From IMG/VR virus record IMGVR_UViG_3300027754_004729, positions 1 through 27,317 of that record: 27,317 nt of DNA. The stretch is one strand, 5' to 3'. The notes beneath the pieces are model-generated. The model was not told the DNA's origin, did not search any database, and saw nothing but the letters and a program-made list of their open reading frames with translations. Source of the stretch: a virus. This document shows positions 10,793-19,740 of the stretch, piece after piece (within the stretch, counting starts at the first letter, position 1; each line of letters opens with the position of its first letter). The position numbers and the translations under genes were made by a program.

Positions 10793-11200
10793 TTAAGACG
10801 GAACTTCAGAAGACTTCTTTGGCTTAGCCTTTTTAGGCTTGGCTTTCTTCTTTGGCTTTTCAGAATTAACTTCGGATTGGTTATCTGGTTTCGATGATTC
10901 TTGTATATAATCGGTTGAGCCAACCAGGTCCTCCGTAGTCTCAGATTCTTCTACAGTCTCAGATTCTTCTACAGTCTCAGATTTTTCTACAGTCTCAGAT
11001 TTTTCTACAATCTCAGATTCTTCTACAGTCTCAGATTCTTCTACAGTCTCAGATTCTTCTACAGTCTCAGATTCTTTTACTACCTCAAGCTCAGGAACCG
11101 AAATAAGGAAGGTTTCCTCCTGCGAATTATCAGCCTTTATAAGAGAGTCTGATATTTTATTATCAGGTATTTTTACCCCCATAAAATATTTAATACTCAT
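10793..11200 (-). CDS. Low-complexity charged protein with SETVEE repeats
   Basis: The protein has 135 aa. A short ordinary N-terminus (MSIKYFMGVKIPDNKI) is followed by eight 6-residue repeats (SETVEE and variants, residues 44-91). It ends with a strongly basic tail, KPKKKAKPKKAKPKK. The acidic middle and basic end make it a polyampholyte, probably disordered. A strong Shine-Dalgarno (AAGGAG, 9 nt spacing) supports the start. It lies 24 bp after the actin-like gene. It could be a scaffold, linker or nucleic-acid-associated factor; the sequence gives no catalytic motif. Confidence 0.7.
   Translation of the reverse strand: MSIKYFMGVKIPDNKISDSLIKADNSQEETFLISVPELEVVKESETVEESETVEESETVEESEIVEKSETVEKSETVEESETVEESETTEDLVGSTDYIQESSKPDNQSEVNSEKPKKKAKPKKAKPKKSSEVPS
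10928..11071 (-). repeat. Eight tandem 18-bp units (SETVEE)
   Basis: Near-identical 18-bp units of the tctacagtctcagattct type encode residues 44-91 of the charged protein. Two to three base changes across units indicate a young, length-variable array. Confidence 0.85.
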
Positions 11201-11224
11201 ACTTCATTACTCCTTATTAGAGAT

Positions 11225-12244
11225 TCAATCTTCCATCTGACCCAAGACTAATAGACCAGTAGCTACAGATGTCAAAGGATCATGAGCAGCGCGGATTTCA
11301 GAGATAGGTATAGGAAATCTACCCTTAAGAGATTCGAACCGCTCCTTAAATTTTTCCACGAACCCATTTGCCAATGAAGTACCACCAGACACCAAAATCG
11401 GTATAGGCTTTGGCACCATTACATTACTTTTAACTTTATTAAAATGAGCCATTATATTATTTATCGTATAATCTATTAAGTTCTCAAGATATACAGCTAA
11501 AGCTTCAGCTTCCCGGCCTTCTGGTGATAATATGCTGATACCAGATTCTTTGACAGCACATATCTTTGCAGAAGTAGTTCCGATAGCTCTAGCCGCGCCA
11601 TTATCTACCCAGTCCCCACCGCGTCCCAAACTGAATTCCAACGCACTCATGGCGTTATAACTCAGACAGACGTTAGTCATACCAGAACCATATGAAATAC
11701 CTAACCCTGAAAAATTCGAATTTGCACACTCGGAAAAAATGACTGCCAGAGCTTCATTTATAGGCTCAGGAGAATAGCCTATTTCAGTAAGTATTTTTCC
11801 TAATACCCTGCTGTGATAAGTGATATCCGAACCGCTTACGTCAACAGCGGAAGCAGGAACTGAATAGCAACACCGTTCTCCCAGCTTTCGCGGGTCACCC
11901 AAAACGCTCTTTATTATTAACCCTATGACTTGCTGAGCATCAATTTCACCACTAGCCACAATTCCGCCTGCCATGGGGCGACGTGCTTCTTTATTAAATA
12001 AATTTGCAGTCTCCAGGGCTTCATCCCCAATGACTAATAGTTTACCACTCAATTCTACGAAGGATGTATTCGATATCTTGAGCATTCTTTTATGTTCAAG
12101 AGGCAAATCAAGAAACGCATTTCTCACTCGGCTAGTTGTAACAGATTTACCTATCTTCCTAGCAGAAACGAAATTCATCGTTCCAACATCTAGACCAACA
12201 CCAGTTATCAATTCAGGATCTCTATCTTTTTCTTGTTTCGACAT
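11225..12244 (-). CDS. Actin/ParM-like (Hsp70-actin fold) protein
   Basis: The 339 aa match the actin-fold motif order: phosphate-1 GLDVGTMN (17-24, with the conserved D19), a connect-like PINEALAV (161-168), a Gly-rich phosphate-2 loop ISYGSGMTNV (183-192), GGDWVDNGAA (209-218), an adenosine-type motif VSGGTSLANG (285-294) and DPLTSVATGLL (322-332). The phosphate-2 loop has Ser where actins and MreB carry Asp (actin D154), so hydrolysis may be weak or altered. Such proteins form filaments (ParM, Alp family) or act as chaperone-like ATPases. This one is embedded in the structural gene run and preceded by GGAG. It could serve DNA or virion positioning or morphogenesis. The fold is confident, the role is not. 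Confidence 0.8.
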   Translation of the reverse strand: MSKQEKDRDPELITGVGLDVGTMNFVSARKIGKSVTTSRVRNAFLDLPLEHKRMLKISNTSFVELSGKLLVIGDEALETANLFNKEARRPMAGGIVASGEIDAQQVIGLIIKSVLGDPRKLGERCCYSVPASAVDVSGSDITYHSRVLGKILTEIGYSPEPINEALAVIFSECANSNFSGLGISYGSGMTNVCLSYNAMSALEFSLGRGGDWVDNGAARAIGTTSAKICAVKESGISILSPEGREAEALAVYLENLIDYTINNIMAHFNKVKSNVMVPKPIPILVSGGTSLANGFVEKFKERFESLKGRFPIPISEIRAAHDPLTSVATGLLVLGQMED

Positions 12245-12272
12245 ATTATCTCCAGCATTACTTTACTAGTTT

Positions 12273-12962
12273 TTACTTCTTATTCTTCATTTTATTCTTA
12301 TGTCTTAATCGCTTCAATGATTCAGATGCTTCGTCGATATCAGGTCTTATTTTTTCTTCTTGATGTAATGTGACATTCACAACTGCTTCTTCTGGCATTA
12401 TTTTGCTGAGAATAAACATCGGTTCTTCACCATTTCCTACCGGACTGGAAATACTGTTAGAAATAAAATTTTCAGTAGATAGCGATCTCGGGGTAATTGT
12501 AGAAAATGCATTTTTACCCATGATTTCTATCAAATCACTCATTTTATGAATTAGTTCATCTATTCTGGAGTCTTTTTTTCCTGTAGGAACACTCGACATC
12601 TCTTCTGAATCCAATGAATCAGGGATGGGTGAAATCGAAATATTCAGTTCACTTGGTCTGTCCTCGATAACATTAGATTTATTCATCACGTCAGGTTTTC
12701 TTATGACGCCATGAGTCTTTAGATTTGATACCTTGTTCTTCAGTACACTTTGTAATTCTTGATTACGCTTGTTGAATGGCCAACAGTTTATTTCTCTTAT
12801 GGGAGATATTTCTAATAGCGATTTTACCTCCTGCAAAGAACGTGAATTTTGCAAATCTAATTCATTCACCTTTGCTGAGCTACCAAGCGCACTTAGACTG
12901 ATCCCTAAATCCTCAATATATAATTGAGTATTAGTCTTGTTTTTTAATGTAAAATATTTCAT
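12273..12962 (-). CDS. Hypothetical structural-cluster protein, 229 aa
   Basis: The start is the ATG at 12962, which overlaps the previous stop as TGATG; an in-frame TTG three bases upstream is less likely. The N-terminus (KYFTLKNKTNTQLYIEDLG, then about 30 more residues) looks like the small beta domain seen in some phage proteins that begin with a line such as tLkN.s...l.i.dLGi.l. The rest is Ser/Glu/Lys-rich and probably flexible, ending in a basic tail (KRLRHKNKMKNKK). I do not recognise a family. Neighbours suggest a virion or assembly role. Confidence 0.6.
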   Translation of the reverse strand: MKYFTLKNKTNTQLYIEDLGISLSALGSSAKVNELDLQNSRSLQEVKSLLEISPIREINCWPFNKRNQELQSVLKNKVSNLKTHGVIRKPDVMNKSNVIEDRPSELNISISPIPDSLDSEEMSSVPTGKKDSRIDELIHKMSDLIEIMGKNAFSTITPRSLSTENFISNSISSPVGNGEEPMFILSKIMPEEAVVNVTLHQEEKIRPDIDEASESLKRLRHKNKMKNKK

Positions 12963-13660
12963 CAATATACCGATTTGATTATAGCGTTAAGCTCTCTGGT
13001 GAATGAGGATTCAATTATAGAAGAAATTTCCTCCAATAATTCCTTTACTATACCTTGATAAGTGCCTTTTGGAAAGATCACTTTGCGACTTGTATTTCTA
13101 ATCTCTCTTTGAAGGGTCATTCTCAACTTACCATCTGTTAAGACCTCTAGACTTCTGGGACTAGATGATGCGTATTCTTTATCTACGAGTCTCTCACCAG
13201 CATTTTCTGGATTTTTTGCCTTATTTCTATCATATGCTACTTTACGGGCATCAGTTTGAGGCTTTCTAGCACTCTTCTGCTTCTTCCTGGCATCCCTAAT
13301 ACCTACCATTCGTTGTGGTTTACCATCAGGCTTCATCATATAAATTCGTAGGAATTCCTTTGCTTCATCTTTATTTTTAACTTCTCTAGCATTTTTAGAA
13401 TAAATATTATCTGATTCTTTCCTCATTTTTTTCATGCTTTCTTCTTCTATAGAGAAAACATCGAGGACTAAATGGAAACTGACACTATCCTTTGACATTT
13501 CGGAATATATGGAGTAGTCTTTAAGATATGGAGAAGAAGAAAACCCTGAATCATCTAAGATTCTCTTAAATGCAGTCAGACCCTTTATAGCTATTGGCTC
13601 CAAGACATCAAGTATTCTGTCTTCGAGCAGGTGATTTAATTTATCAAAATTAAAATTCAT
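12962..13660 (-). CDS. Hypothetical structural-cluster protein, 232 aa
   Basis: The start ATG overlaps the upstream stop (ATGA), so it is translationally coupled to the Cys4/Fn3 protein. It has helical N- and C-terminal parts around a very basic middle (residues ~110-160, many Lys/Arg). The overall plan, a short helical protein between head-tail connector-type genes, is reminiscent of HK97 gp10-like neck proteins, but no diagnostic motif is visible. The function is unknown; a neck or tail-completion role is inferred from position only. Confidence 0.6.
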   Translation of the reverse strand: MNFNFDKLNHLLEDRILDVLEPIAIKGLTAFKRILDDSGFSSSPYLKDYSIYSEMSKDSVSFHLVLDVFSIEEESMKKMRKESDNIYSKNAREVKNKDEAKEFLRIYMMKPDGKPQRMVGIRDARKKQKSARKPQTDARKVAYDRNKAKNPENAGERLVDKEYASSSPRSLEVLTDGKLRMTLQREIRNTSRKVIFPKGTYQGIVKELLEEISSIIESSFTRELNAIIKSVY

Positions 13661-14970
13661 CTTCTGTAGGTATTTTCGTAAACCACAGTTCTGCCTCTAA
13701 ATTCTCTTTCGTCCGGTATAACTTGTCTTTCGGTAGTCATCGGGGTGGCTTTACCTTCACCTTCTATGATATACCGCGTTTCAGGCACCACTAATGTGCT
13801 CACATCCAATACCGGCACCTTATAACGAATATCACCTTCATCTAGGTGTGAAATAGAAAAGTGCTGTTGAAGCTGCATACCCCTATTTGATGGCATACGA
13901 ACAGGGCCTATTCCGTATCTATCACCATTTAATTTAATAATGAAATCTCTTTGAGATAATAATGGTTGAGGGCCAGTCCAAGTTTCATATGAATGCACCA
14001 TGGATCTACCTCTATTACTTTGAGTTATGTTGACTTCAGAATCATCAGGAGACAACACTACATCATAAGGCCCATCATAACCACCTATGAATCCAGTCGC
14101 ATAACACAATAAACAATCAGAAGCAGGTTGTTTATTTTCTACACTATAGCAACCACATCGTTCACCAATATGTTTTCTAATAAATACTTTTGATCTTTCT
14201 CCTCCCTGTTGGAGAATAAACTTGTTTCTACGGACTGCTTCTCTCCATATCCAGTCTAGTTTTTCTACTTCTCTAGTGTTAGTAGAACTAGCTACTTTTA
14301 ACGGAGTTTCTATAAAACTACCGTTCGAGTCCACAGCAACAGTTGTGATTCTGTAGAAAATCCTCTGGTATAAATTGGTTTTAAGACCCTCTTTTAAATA
14401 ACGGTAACTGACTAAAGAAACGGACCCGACCAAAGGCAATACAGGGTCAGTATAAGTTTGATTCGCTACATCAAAATATTTATCAGTATCTAATTCCACT
14501 TCTCCAGAAGTACTAACTATACTCTTCACCCTAGCATTTAGTCCATCTACGGTCACAAACACATTTAGATTTGCACACTCAGTACCCAAAGATGGTTGTA
14601 TTACAACTGGTTTATTGGCAGTTCTAAATATATATCTACCACTAGGGTCAGAAGTTCCAAAGCAACTATATGAATTGCTGATATCTTCTTGTAGGATTAC
14701 ACTGATTCTAGTATTATCCCTATAGAAGTTTACCTGAATTGGAGAAGCATTTAGTCTGAAAAATGGACCAAATTCAGAATCGAAGCTTCTATAAATATTG
14801 GTTCCAATGATATTGAATTTAGTATTTGAGGATATTTCAGCAGGATTTGACCACCATATATCTACAGTATTGTTCTCAAATCCTACAGAACAAGTAACAT
14901 TAAGTGGGGGAAGAGGATTAGAAGGTATTACTTCTAATATGGAGGGAGATCTATCAGGAGGAGAAGGCAT
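13657..14970 (-). CDS. Virion-like protein with Fn3-type N-terminus and Cys4 site
   Basis: The 437-aa protein starts with a Pro-rich leader and a fibronectin-III-like domain (~20-95: PPLNVTCSVGFENNTVDIWW, then NIYRS). A beta module near 135-190 (VFVTVDGLNARVKS...) resembles modules in the sheath. C272, C274, C286 and C289 (CGC and CLLC) lie next to YATGFIGGYDGPYD, a likely zinc-binding knuckle; similar C..C-GTGF-GGY segments occur in structural proteins of large phages. GAGGGAG precedes the ATG. Probably a head-tail connector, neck or baseplate component; the exact part is not determinable. Confidence 0.65.
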   Translation of the reverse strand: MPSPPDRSPSILEVIPSNPLPPLNVTCSVGFENNTVDIWWSNPAEISSNTKFNIIGTNIYRSFDSEFGPFFRLNASPIQVNFYRDNTRISVILQEDISNSYSCFGTSDPSGRYIFRTANKPVVIQPSLGTECANLNVFVTVDGLNARVKSIVSTSGEVELDTDKYFDVANQTYTDPVLPLVGSVSLVSYRYLKEGLKTNLYQRIFYRITTVAVDSNGSFIETPLKVASSTNTREVEKLDWIWREAVRRNKFILQQGGERSKVFIRKHIGERCGCYSVENKQPASDCLLCYATGFIGGYDGPYDVVLSPDDSEVNITQSNRGRSMVHSYETWTGPQPLLSQRDFIIKLNGDRYGIGPVRMPSNRGMQLQQHFSISHLDEGDIRYKVPVLDVSTLVVPETRYIIEGEGKATPMTTERQVIPDEREFRGRTVVYENTYRR

Positions 14971-15002
14971 CCTGATAAATCTCCCTCATAAGAAATTGGA
15001 CG

Positions 15003-15254
15003 CTAGTCCTTTTTCTTTAAGGTGAATTGAATCTCACCATCCGGAGTCAGGTTAAGACTCTCAATTGATCCTGGATCGACGTCGTTTGCCTTCAGATAGT
15101 CATCTAGGGTTTTTTGTCTTGCGACATATAAATTATCTATAGCATCAAGCATCTTTCGGGCCTTTAGATTCAAGACCGTATACTCATTAGACCAATGAGT
15201 TATAGACGCTTCGTACTGGGTTAGTTTATTGAATTCCTCAGACGGTAATTTCAT
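15003..15254 (-). CDS. Small coiled-coil protein, 83 aa
   Basis: Largely helical (EFNKLTQYEASITHWSNEYT, then RKMLDAIDNLYVARQKTL) with a short beta-like end (GEIQFTLKKKD). The ATG at 15254 is preferred over an in-frame GTG at 15263 because ATG is the usual start here; neither has a strong Shine-Dalgarno. It lies just after the poly-Asp gene and about 30 bp before the Fn3/Cys4 gene. The function is unknown; small helical proteins in this position are often chaperones or scaffolds. Confidence 0.65.
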   Translation of the reverse strand: MKLPSEEFNKLTQYEASITHWSNEYTVLNLKARKMLDAIDNLYVARQKTLDDYLKANDVDPGSIESLNLTPDGEIQFTLKKKD

Positions 15255-15271
15255 ATCTTTCACAATAAAAA

Positions 15272-15967
<696 letters not shown>

Positions 15968-15995
15968 ATATACCACCTTTCATTATGAATCTAAT

Positions 15996-16023
15996 AATAT
16001 ATCAATTAAATAATACTTATCAA
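15996..16023 (-). promoter_or_regulatory. Predicted sigma70-like promoter for the structural run
   Basis: On the minus strand TTGATA (16018-16023) and TATATT (15996-16001) are separated by 16 bp, each matching 5 of 6 consensus bases. They lie about 30-50 bp before the Shine-Dalgarno and ATG of the first structural gene. The region is AT-rich, so chance matches are possible. Confidence 0.35.
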
Positions 16024-16027
16024 GTAT
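16013..16027. promoter_or_regulatory. Inverted repeat overlapping the predicted -35
   Basis: ATACTT-atc-AAGTAT is a perfect 6-bp inverted repeat with a 3-bp centre, sitting on the putative -35 box of the structural promoter. It could be an operator, though its AT content makes chance plausible. Confidence 0.3.
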
Positions 16028-16147
16028 AACACTCATGTCATATCATCTAGACATTCCAATGAGCAATTAGTCTACCTTGGTCCGAGCAAAACAAATGTAT
16101 TGAAAATACTATCTAAACTGCAAATAAACAATTCAGTGGATCCTGAG

Positions 16148-17125
16148 TTAAAGAATTTTTCTTAGCCACTCCCAATTAGAGTCATACCATCTGAATGTTT
16201 CTTTAAATCCATGCATAAAGTCATACTTCGGTTCATAACCTATGAGAGACCCTGCCCTCTCAATACTACTCAAAGTATGTTTCACATCCCCTACTCTAGC
16301 AGGAGCTTGGTTTACTAATATAGTGTCATACTTATATCGAATTAAATCTAAAATATCATTATTAGATATGGAAACACCAGTACCTATATTCAAGATTTCA
16401 CACCCACAAGTTTTAGTGACGGCAGACTTTGCAAGAGCTCTTACAACATCTTGAACGAACACCATATCCCGAGTCTGTGTACCATCGCCATCACTCCTAA
16501 GCACTAGACCACTAAATAATGCTGTTAACCATGCAGAAACGGCAGTGGAATAAGCAGAGTTTCCTAATTGATTGGGTCCATATACATTGAAAAATCTTAG
16601 ACATATAGAATCTAGTCCATATAAATCTGAGTATAGCTTAAGATAATTTTCAATAATTAATTTTTGAAGGGCATAAGGAGATTTTGGGTTTGGTATTTCT
16701 GATTCTAAAGTAGGCAAGTTCTTAGATTCCCCATAAATAGCAGAGGATGACGCAAATATAAATTTACTGACATTGTCCCTACAGGCATCCACTAACATCA
16801 ATGATTTCGTAACATTTATATCATTTGATTCGACCGGATTTGATACAGAATATCCTACTCTCGGATTTGCCGCTAAATGAAATACAAAATCGTAAGTTTT
16901 CCGACTAATTCTTTCTAATACTTCAGGTGAGCAAAAATCTTCCACCCACAACCGTTCAGAACGTAGTTCTACATTTAAGAACTCTTTTTTTCCACTAGAT
17001 AAATCATCTACTATATCTAAATCCCAACCGATTTCCTGAATGAAATTGGATAAGTTACTACCGATAAACCCGGCCCCACCCGTTATAAGACATTTAGGTT
17101 TGGAGACCGTCACTTCGTTTCCCAT
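16148..17125 (-). CDS. NAD-dependent nucleotide-sugar epimerase (GalE/WbpP-type SDR)
   Basis: Extended short-chain dehydrogenase/reductase acting on a nucleotide sugar in the cytoplasm. Visible motifs: the NAD-binding TGGAGFIGS (Gly16, Gly19, Gly22), FHLAANPRVGYS, a catalytic Ser region SSSAIYGES (126-134), Y151-x3-K155, and the sugar-binding segment RFFNVYGPNQ. The length (325 aa) fits UDP-hexose 4-epimerases. The exact substrate (UDP-Glc/Gal, UDP-GlcNAc or another) cannot be read from the motifs. Its start overlaps the dehydratase gene end by 16 bp, so the two are probably one translational unit supplying sugar donors. Confidence 0.85.
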   Translation of the reverse strand: MGNEVTVSKPKCLITGGAGFIGSNLSNFIQEIGWDLDIVDDLSSGKKEFLNVELRSERLWVEDFCSPEVLERISRKTYDFVFHLAANPRVGYSVSNPVESNDINVTKSLMLVDACRDNVSKFIFASSSAIYGESKNLPTLESEIPNPKSPYALQKLIIENYLKLYSDLYGLDSICLRFFNVYGPNQLGNSAYSTAVSAWLTALFSGLVLRSDGDGTQTRDMVFVQDVVRALAKSAVTKTCGCEILNIGTGVSISNNDILDLIRYKYDTILVNQAPARVGDVKHTLSSIERAGSLIGYEPKYDFMHGFKETFRWYDSNWEWLRKIL

Positions 17126-18036
17126 ATTCTCTTAATACCCTCCTCAAAGGAAGTGTAAACAGGATTTAGTAATCGGTTTAATTTTTCAGAATCAATAGCG
17201 TACCTAATACCATGACCAGGACGGTCTTCTACAGATAACACAACATCTTCAAAAGTTAAACGGTAATAATGTTTCGCATTATATTGATTAATAACGCTAT
17301 TAATCACCTGAGTGTTATCCAGCGATATATTTGAACTTAAGTTATAAACACCATTCCATTCAGTTTTCCCATTACATACTATTTCATATATAAGAGAGGC
17401 CGTATCCTCCACATAAGTCCACTCCCTGGTATGCACTCCTCTACCATATAAAGGAAATCTATCTTTTTTGTTTAATTTCTCAAGCAGTTTTGGTATGAAT
17501 TTTTCGTGATATTGGCGAGGTCCATAATTATTTGAAGGCCTTATTATTAAATATTCCAACCCTTGAGTGTGATGAAACGATTGAATTATTTGATCTGCAG
17601 CGGCTTTGGTGGCAGAGTACGGATTTTTCGGATTTAAACTTGCATTCTCATTAAATGACCCTTCACAACACGAACCATATACTTTATCAGTCGATATGTG
17701 AACTAGAGGGATTTTATGCTTTAAACAGGCCTCTGACACACTTGTAGTGCCTATTATGTTTGAATAAATGAAAGGAAGAATATCTTTAATAGAATTTTCA
17801 ACATGAGTTTCAGCTGCTAGATTTATCACTAAATCGGGCTTTTCGCCACTCAATAGACTATTAAAACCAACTCTGTCAGAAATATCAAGTTTATATAAGG
17901 TACAAGGATGGTAATATGATTCATTATCAGTGTGGGTAAAAGAGTCAACTATTACCACCTTAGATTTTTTCGAGATAAAATGATCTACTACGTGGCTCCC
18001 TATGAAACCGCATCCTCCAGTGATTATTACCTTCAT
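17110..18036 (-). CDS. NDP-glucose 4,6-dehydratase-like SDR (RmlB-like)
   Basis: Predicted to convert an NDP-hexose to the 4-keto-6-deoxy form. TGGCGFIGSH (Gly7, Gly10, Gly13) binds NAD; INLAAETHVENS, Y140-x3-K144 and RPSNNYGPRQ are typical of RmlB. The signature active-site triad reads S-T-D117-K118-VYG, whereas dTDP-glucose dehydratases have T-D-E. The Asp is kept but the Glu is Lys, an arrangement known in CDP-glucose 4,6-dehydratases. At 308 aa it is shorter than RmlB (about 340-360). AGGA lies 6 nt before the ATG. The product could feed rhamnose or another deoxysugar, but no RmlA, RmlC or RmlD partner is in the window. Confidence 0.75.
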   Translation of the reverse strand: MKVIITGGCGFIGSHVVDHFISKKSKVVIVDSFTHTDNESYYHPCTLYKLDISDRVGFNSLLSGEKPDLVINLAAETHVENSIKDILPFIYSNIIGTTSVSEACLKHKIPLVHISTDKVYGSCCEGSFNENASLNPKNPYSATKAAADQIIQSFHHTQGLEYLIIRPSNNYGPRQYHEKFIPKLLEKLNKKDRFPLYGRGVHTREWTYVEDTASLIYEIVCNGKTEWNGVYNLSSNISLDNTQVINSVINQYNAKHYYRLTFEDVVLSVEDRPGHGIRYAIDSEKLNRLLNPVYTSFEEGIKRIWETK

Positions 18037-18085
18037 TTTAATTCCTGGTACTTAAATCACTAATCCAATAAAGAGGGTTGCATGT

Positions 18086-18430
18086 CTAAATCGGGTCTAA
18101 AAATCCACAATACTTACACGGATAGCAGCATTTATGTGACCAAACATCATTAGTAGTGTGGCAGTCACACTGGCAAGAAGTGCTTCTATGAACACATTTA
18201 TGCTCTATACGATAATCTTCAGTTAAACGCTTGTTACAGAATTCGTGGTGCCTAGAAGCACAAGGATGATGAGAAGATTCATAGTACTCTGGCCCATTAT
18301 ATCCGCAAAGAAAACATGGAGCCTCACACATTAAACCCTTCTTAAAAAGAAGATTTTCAAGCCGCAAGATTTTACCCTTGAGACAGTTAATTTCCGATTC
18401 AAAATCCTTTACCTGCTCTCCATCATTCAT
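18086..18430 (-). CDS. Small Cys/His-rich (zinc-binding) protein, 114 aa
   Basis: I choose the ATG at 18430, which overlaps the upstream stop as ATGA, over an in-frame ATG 12 bases earlier. A short N-terminal coiled coil (FESEINCLKGKILRLENLL) is followed by a dense Cys/His region: CEAPCFLCGYNG, SSHHPCASRHHEFC, HKCVHRSTSCQCDCH and CCYPCKYCG. Several zinc sites are likely. It is coupled to the putative glycosyltransferase gene upstream. The function is unknown; it could be a binding adaptor. Confidence 0.65.
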   Translation of the reverse strand: MNDGEQVKDFESEINCLKGKILRLENLLFKKGLMCEAPCFLCGYNGPEYYESSHHPCASRHHEFCNKRLTEDYRIEHKCVHRSTSCQCDCHTTNDVWSHKCCYPCKYCGFLDPI

Positions 18431-19140
18431 AGGACACCCCATCGGTAATCAAGCACGAAGATAATTCGAAAATTGTGTTTCATCGTGACCCCCGGATACC
18501 ATCTTATTGGAAGAATATCCAATAATTCTATATAGGCCATGGAGTTCATATCCCATGATATTTTTCCATTCATTCGAGTTCTCAAATCAACAACAGTTCT
18601 AATAGACTCATTTAGATTATAAATATATTTTCTGGGACATACCCACACTGACCCAGCGAATCTCCAATGAGCTTTACTATCGTCAATCAACCCTTTTGAC
18701 CAACATCCGGGCAAGGATATGGCGTCGTAGTCTTTAAAAGACACGTCACCAATGAAGTCCTGAACTACAGACTCTTTTATATTCCTTTGCTTAAAGACCG
18801 TATATTCAATCCAGGCAAATATATCAACATCATGATGAATGTCTGCAGCCATTTTCATCCATTCATATCTCTGTAGTAGGACTATATTTGAAATTGCGGC
18901 GTGTTGAGGCTCAGCATATCTATCATTCGGAGGATTAGAATCACTAGGCATTAAAGCAGGATTATCCCGCAAAAATTTATGAGCCCAACAATCACTAAGA
19001 TTCCATCCCTGATCGAATGCGTGGATATTTTGAGGAATAGCCGCCTTTAACTTATCCCCCAAATCACGACATTGTGTTTCTGACAGGTGCCGAGCAGGAA
19101 AAGCATTAGGGACGAAACCAGTTACAGCCATTACCTTCAT
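18427..19140 (-). CDS. HtrL/YibB-like putative glycosyltransferase, 237 aa
   Basis: Its plan matches the paralogue at 19741-20439: a W-(I/V)-(E/D)-(Y/F) strand (IFAWIEYTVF), PGCWSKG, HWRFAGSVWVCPRK, then SWDMNSMAYIE and RWYPG. These resemble the HtrL/YibB (WlaTC) family, a GT-A-like group linked to surface-sugar genes. Its start overlaps the methyltransferase stop (ATGA), and its own stop overlaps the Cys/His protein, so the genes are translationally coupled. Likely a cytoplasmic sugar-transfer enzyme; substrate and acceptor are unknown. The family assignment is by motif layout only. Confidence 0.55.
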   Translation of the reverse strand: MKVMAVTGFVPNAFPARHLSETQCRDLGDKLKAAIPQNIHAFDQGWNLSDCWAHKFLRDNPALMPSDSNPPNDRYAEPQHAAISNIVLLQRYEWMKMAADIHHDVDIFAWIEYTVFKQRNIKESVVQDFIGDVSFKDYDAISLPGCWSKGLIDDSKAHWRFAGSVWVCPRKYIYNLNESIRTVVDLRTRMNGKISWDMNSMAYIELLDILPIRWYPGVTMKHNFRIIFVLDYRWGVL

Positions 19141-19739
19141 TTAGTATCCTCGAAAATGAATTTTTTCTGAAATTGCACTATTCCGGTACCAGACCAATGA
19201 CCATAAACTGATATGTCTTGTTTATGCTCATGGGTAATTTTGTCCCACAGGTTTGCCTTCATAGCTGGGAATTTATTTATATCATCGAAAATTATGATTC
19301 CTGAATATGAATTATCTATCAACCAACAAAAGAACCCATACTCTTCCACGCCGTGATGTGGATCTATATCGATGAATATTAGGGGGGAACCTAATATGAA
19401 TTCCTTCTGCAATTTGAGTACAGATTCATTCATTAAATTATCAAAATGAAATTCTATATTTTCTAGAAATTTTTTACATAATCCATTTCCGAGTATTTTA
19501 TCTTTTATGTCAAAAGTGTGTACTTTATTTTTCTTATTGTATGACAAAGCCGTAGCAGAAGCCCCCATATGAGTACCAATATCTAATATATTAACATCGT
19601 CATATTGTAAACTCAAAAATGCCAATAATTTATAATGTTCCCTGCCAGCATTGTCCAAAAATTCATTGATGTTAAATCCATGCTGACATAGCTCTCTCAG
19701 ATTAATTTTATTCACTTCTTCTACTGAGATATCCTTCAT
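19137..19739 (-). CDS. SAM-dependent methyltransferase, 200 aa
   Basis: Class I methyltransferase of the Methyltransf_24/surface-sugar type. Motif I is ILDIGTHMGASAT (51-63); an acidic end of strand 2 lies in HTFDIKD; IFIDIDPHHG (121-130) carries the acidic pair expected in metal-assisted O-methyltransferases; IIIFDDINKFP follows. The start is one base after the upstream stop. It sits between two paralogous putative glycosyltransferases, so a sugar O-methylation step is the simplest reading. The substrate is unknown. Confidence 0.75.
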   Translation of the reverse strand: MKDISVEEVNKINLRELCQHGFNINEFLDNAGREHYKLLAFLSLQYDDVNILDIGTHMGASATALSYNKKNKVHTFDIKDKILGNGLCKKFLENIEFHFDNLMNESVLKLQKEFILGSPLIFIDIDPHHGVEEYGFFCWLIDNSYSGIIIFDDINKFPAMKANLWDKITHEHKQDISVYGHWSGTGIVQFQKKFIFEDTK

Positions 19740-19740
19740 T

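Noticed and set aside
10928-11071. Regularly spaced short repeats that might suggest CRISPR
   Set aside because: Contiguous coding tandem repeats without spacers; the same applies to 24691-24810.
11331-11340. gattcgaacc, resembling the reverse of a tRNA T-loop
   Set aside because: It encodes part of the actin-like protein, and no acceptor, D or anticodon stems surround it.
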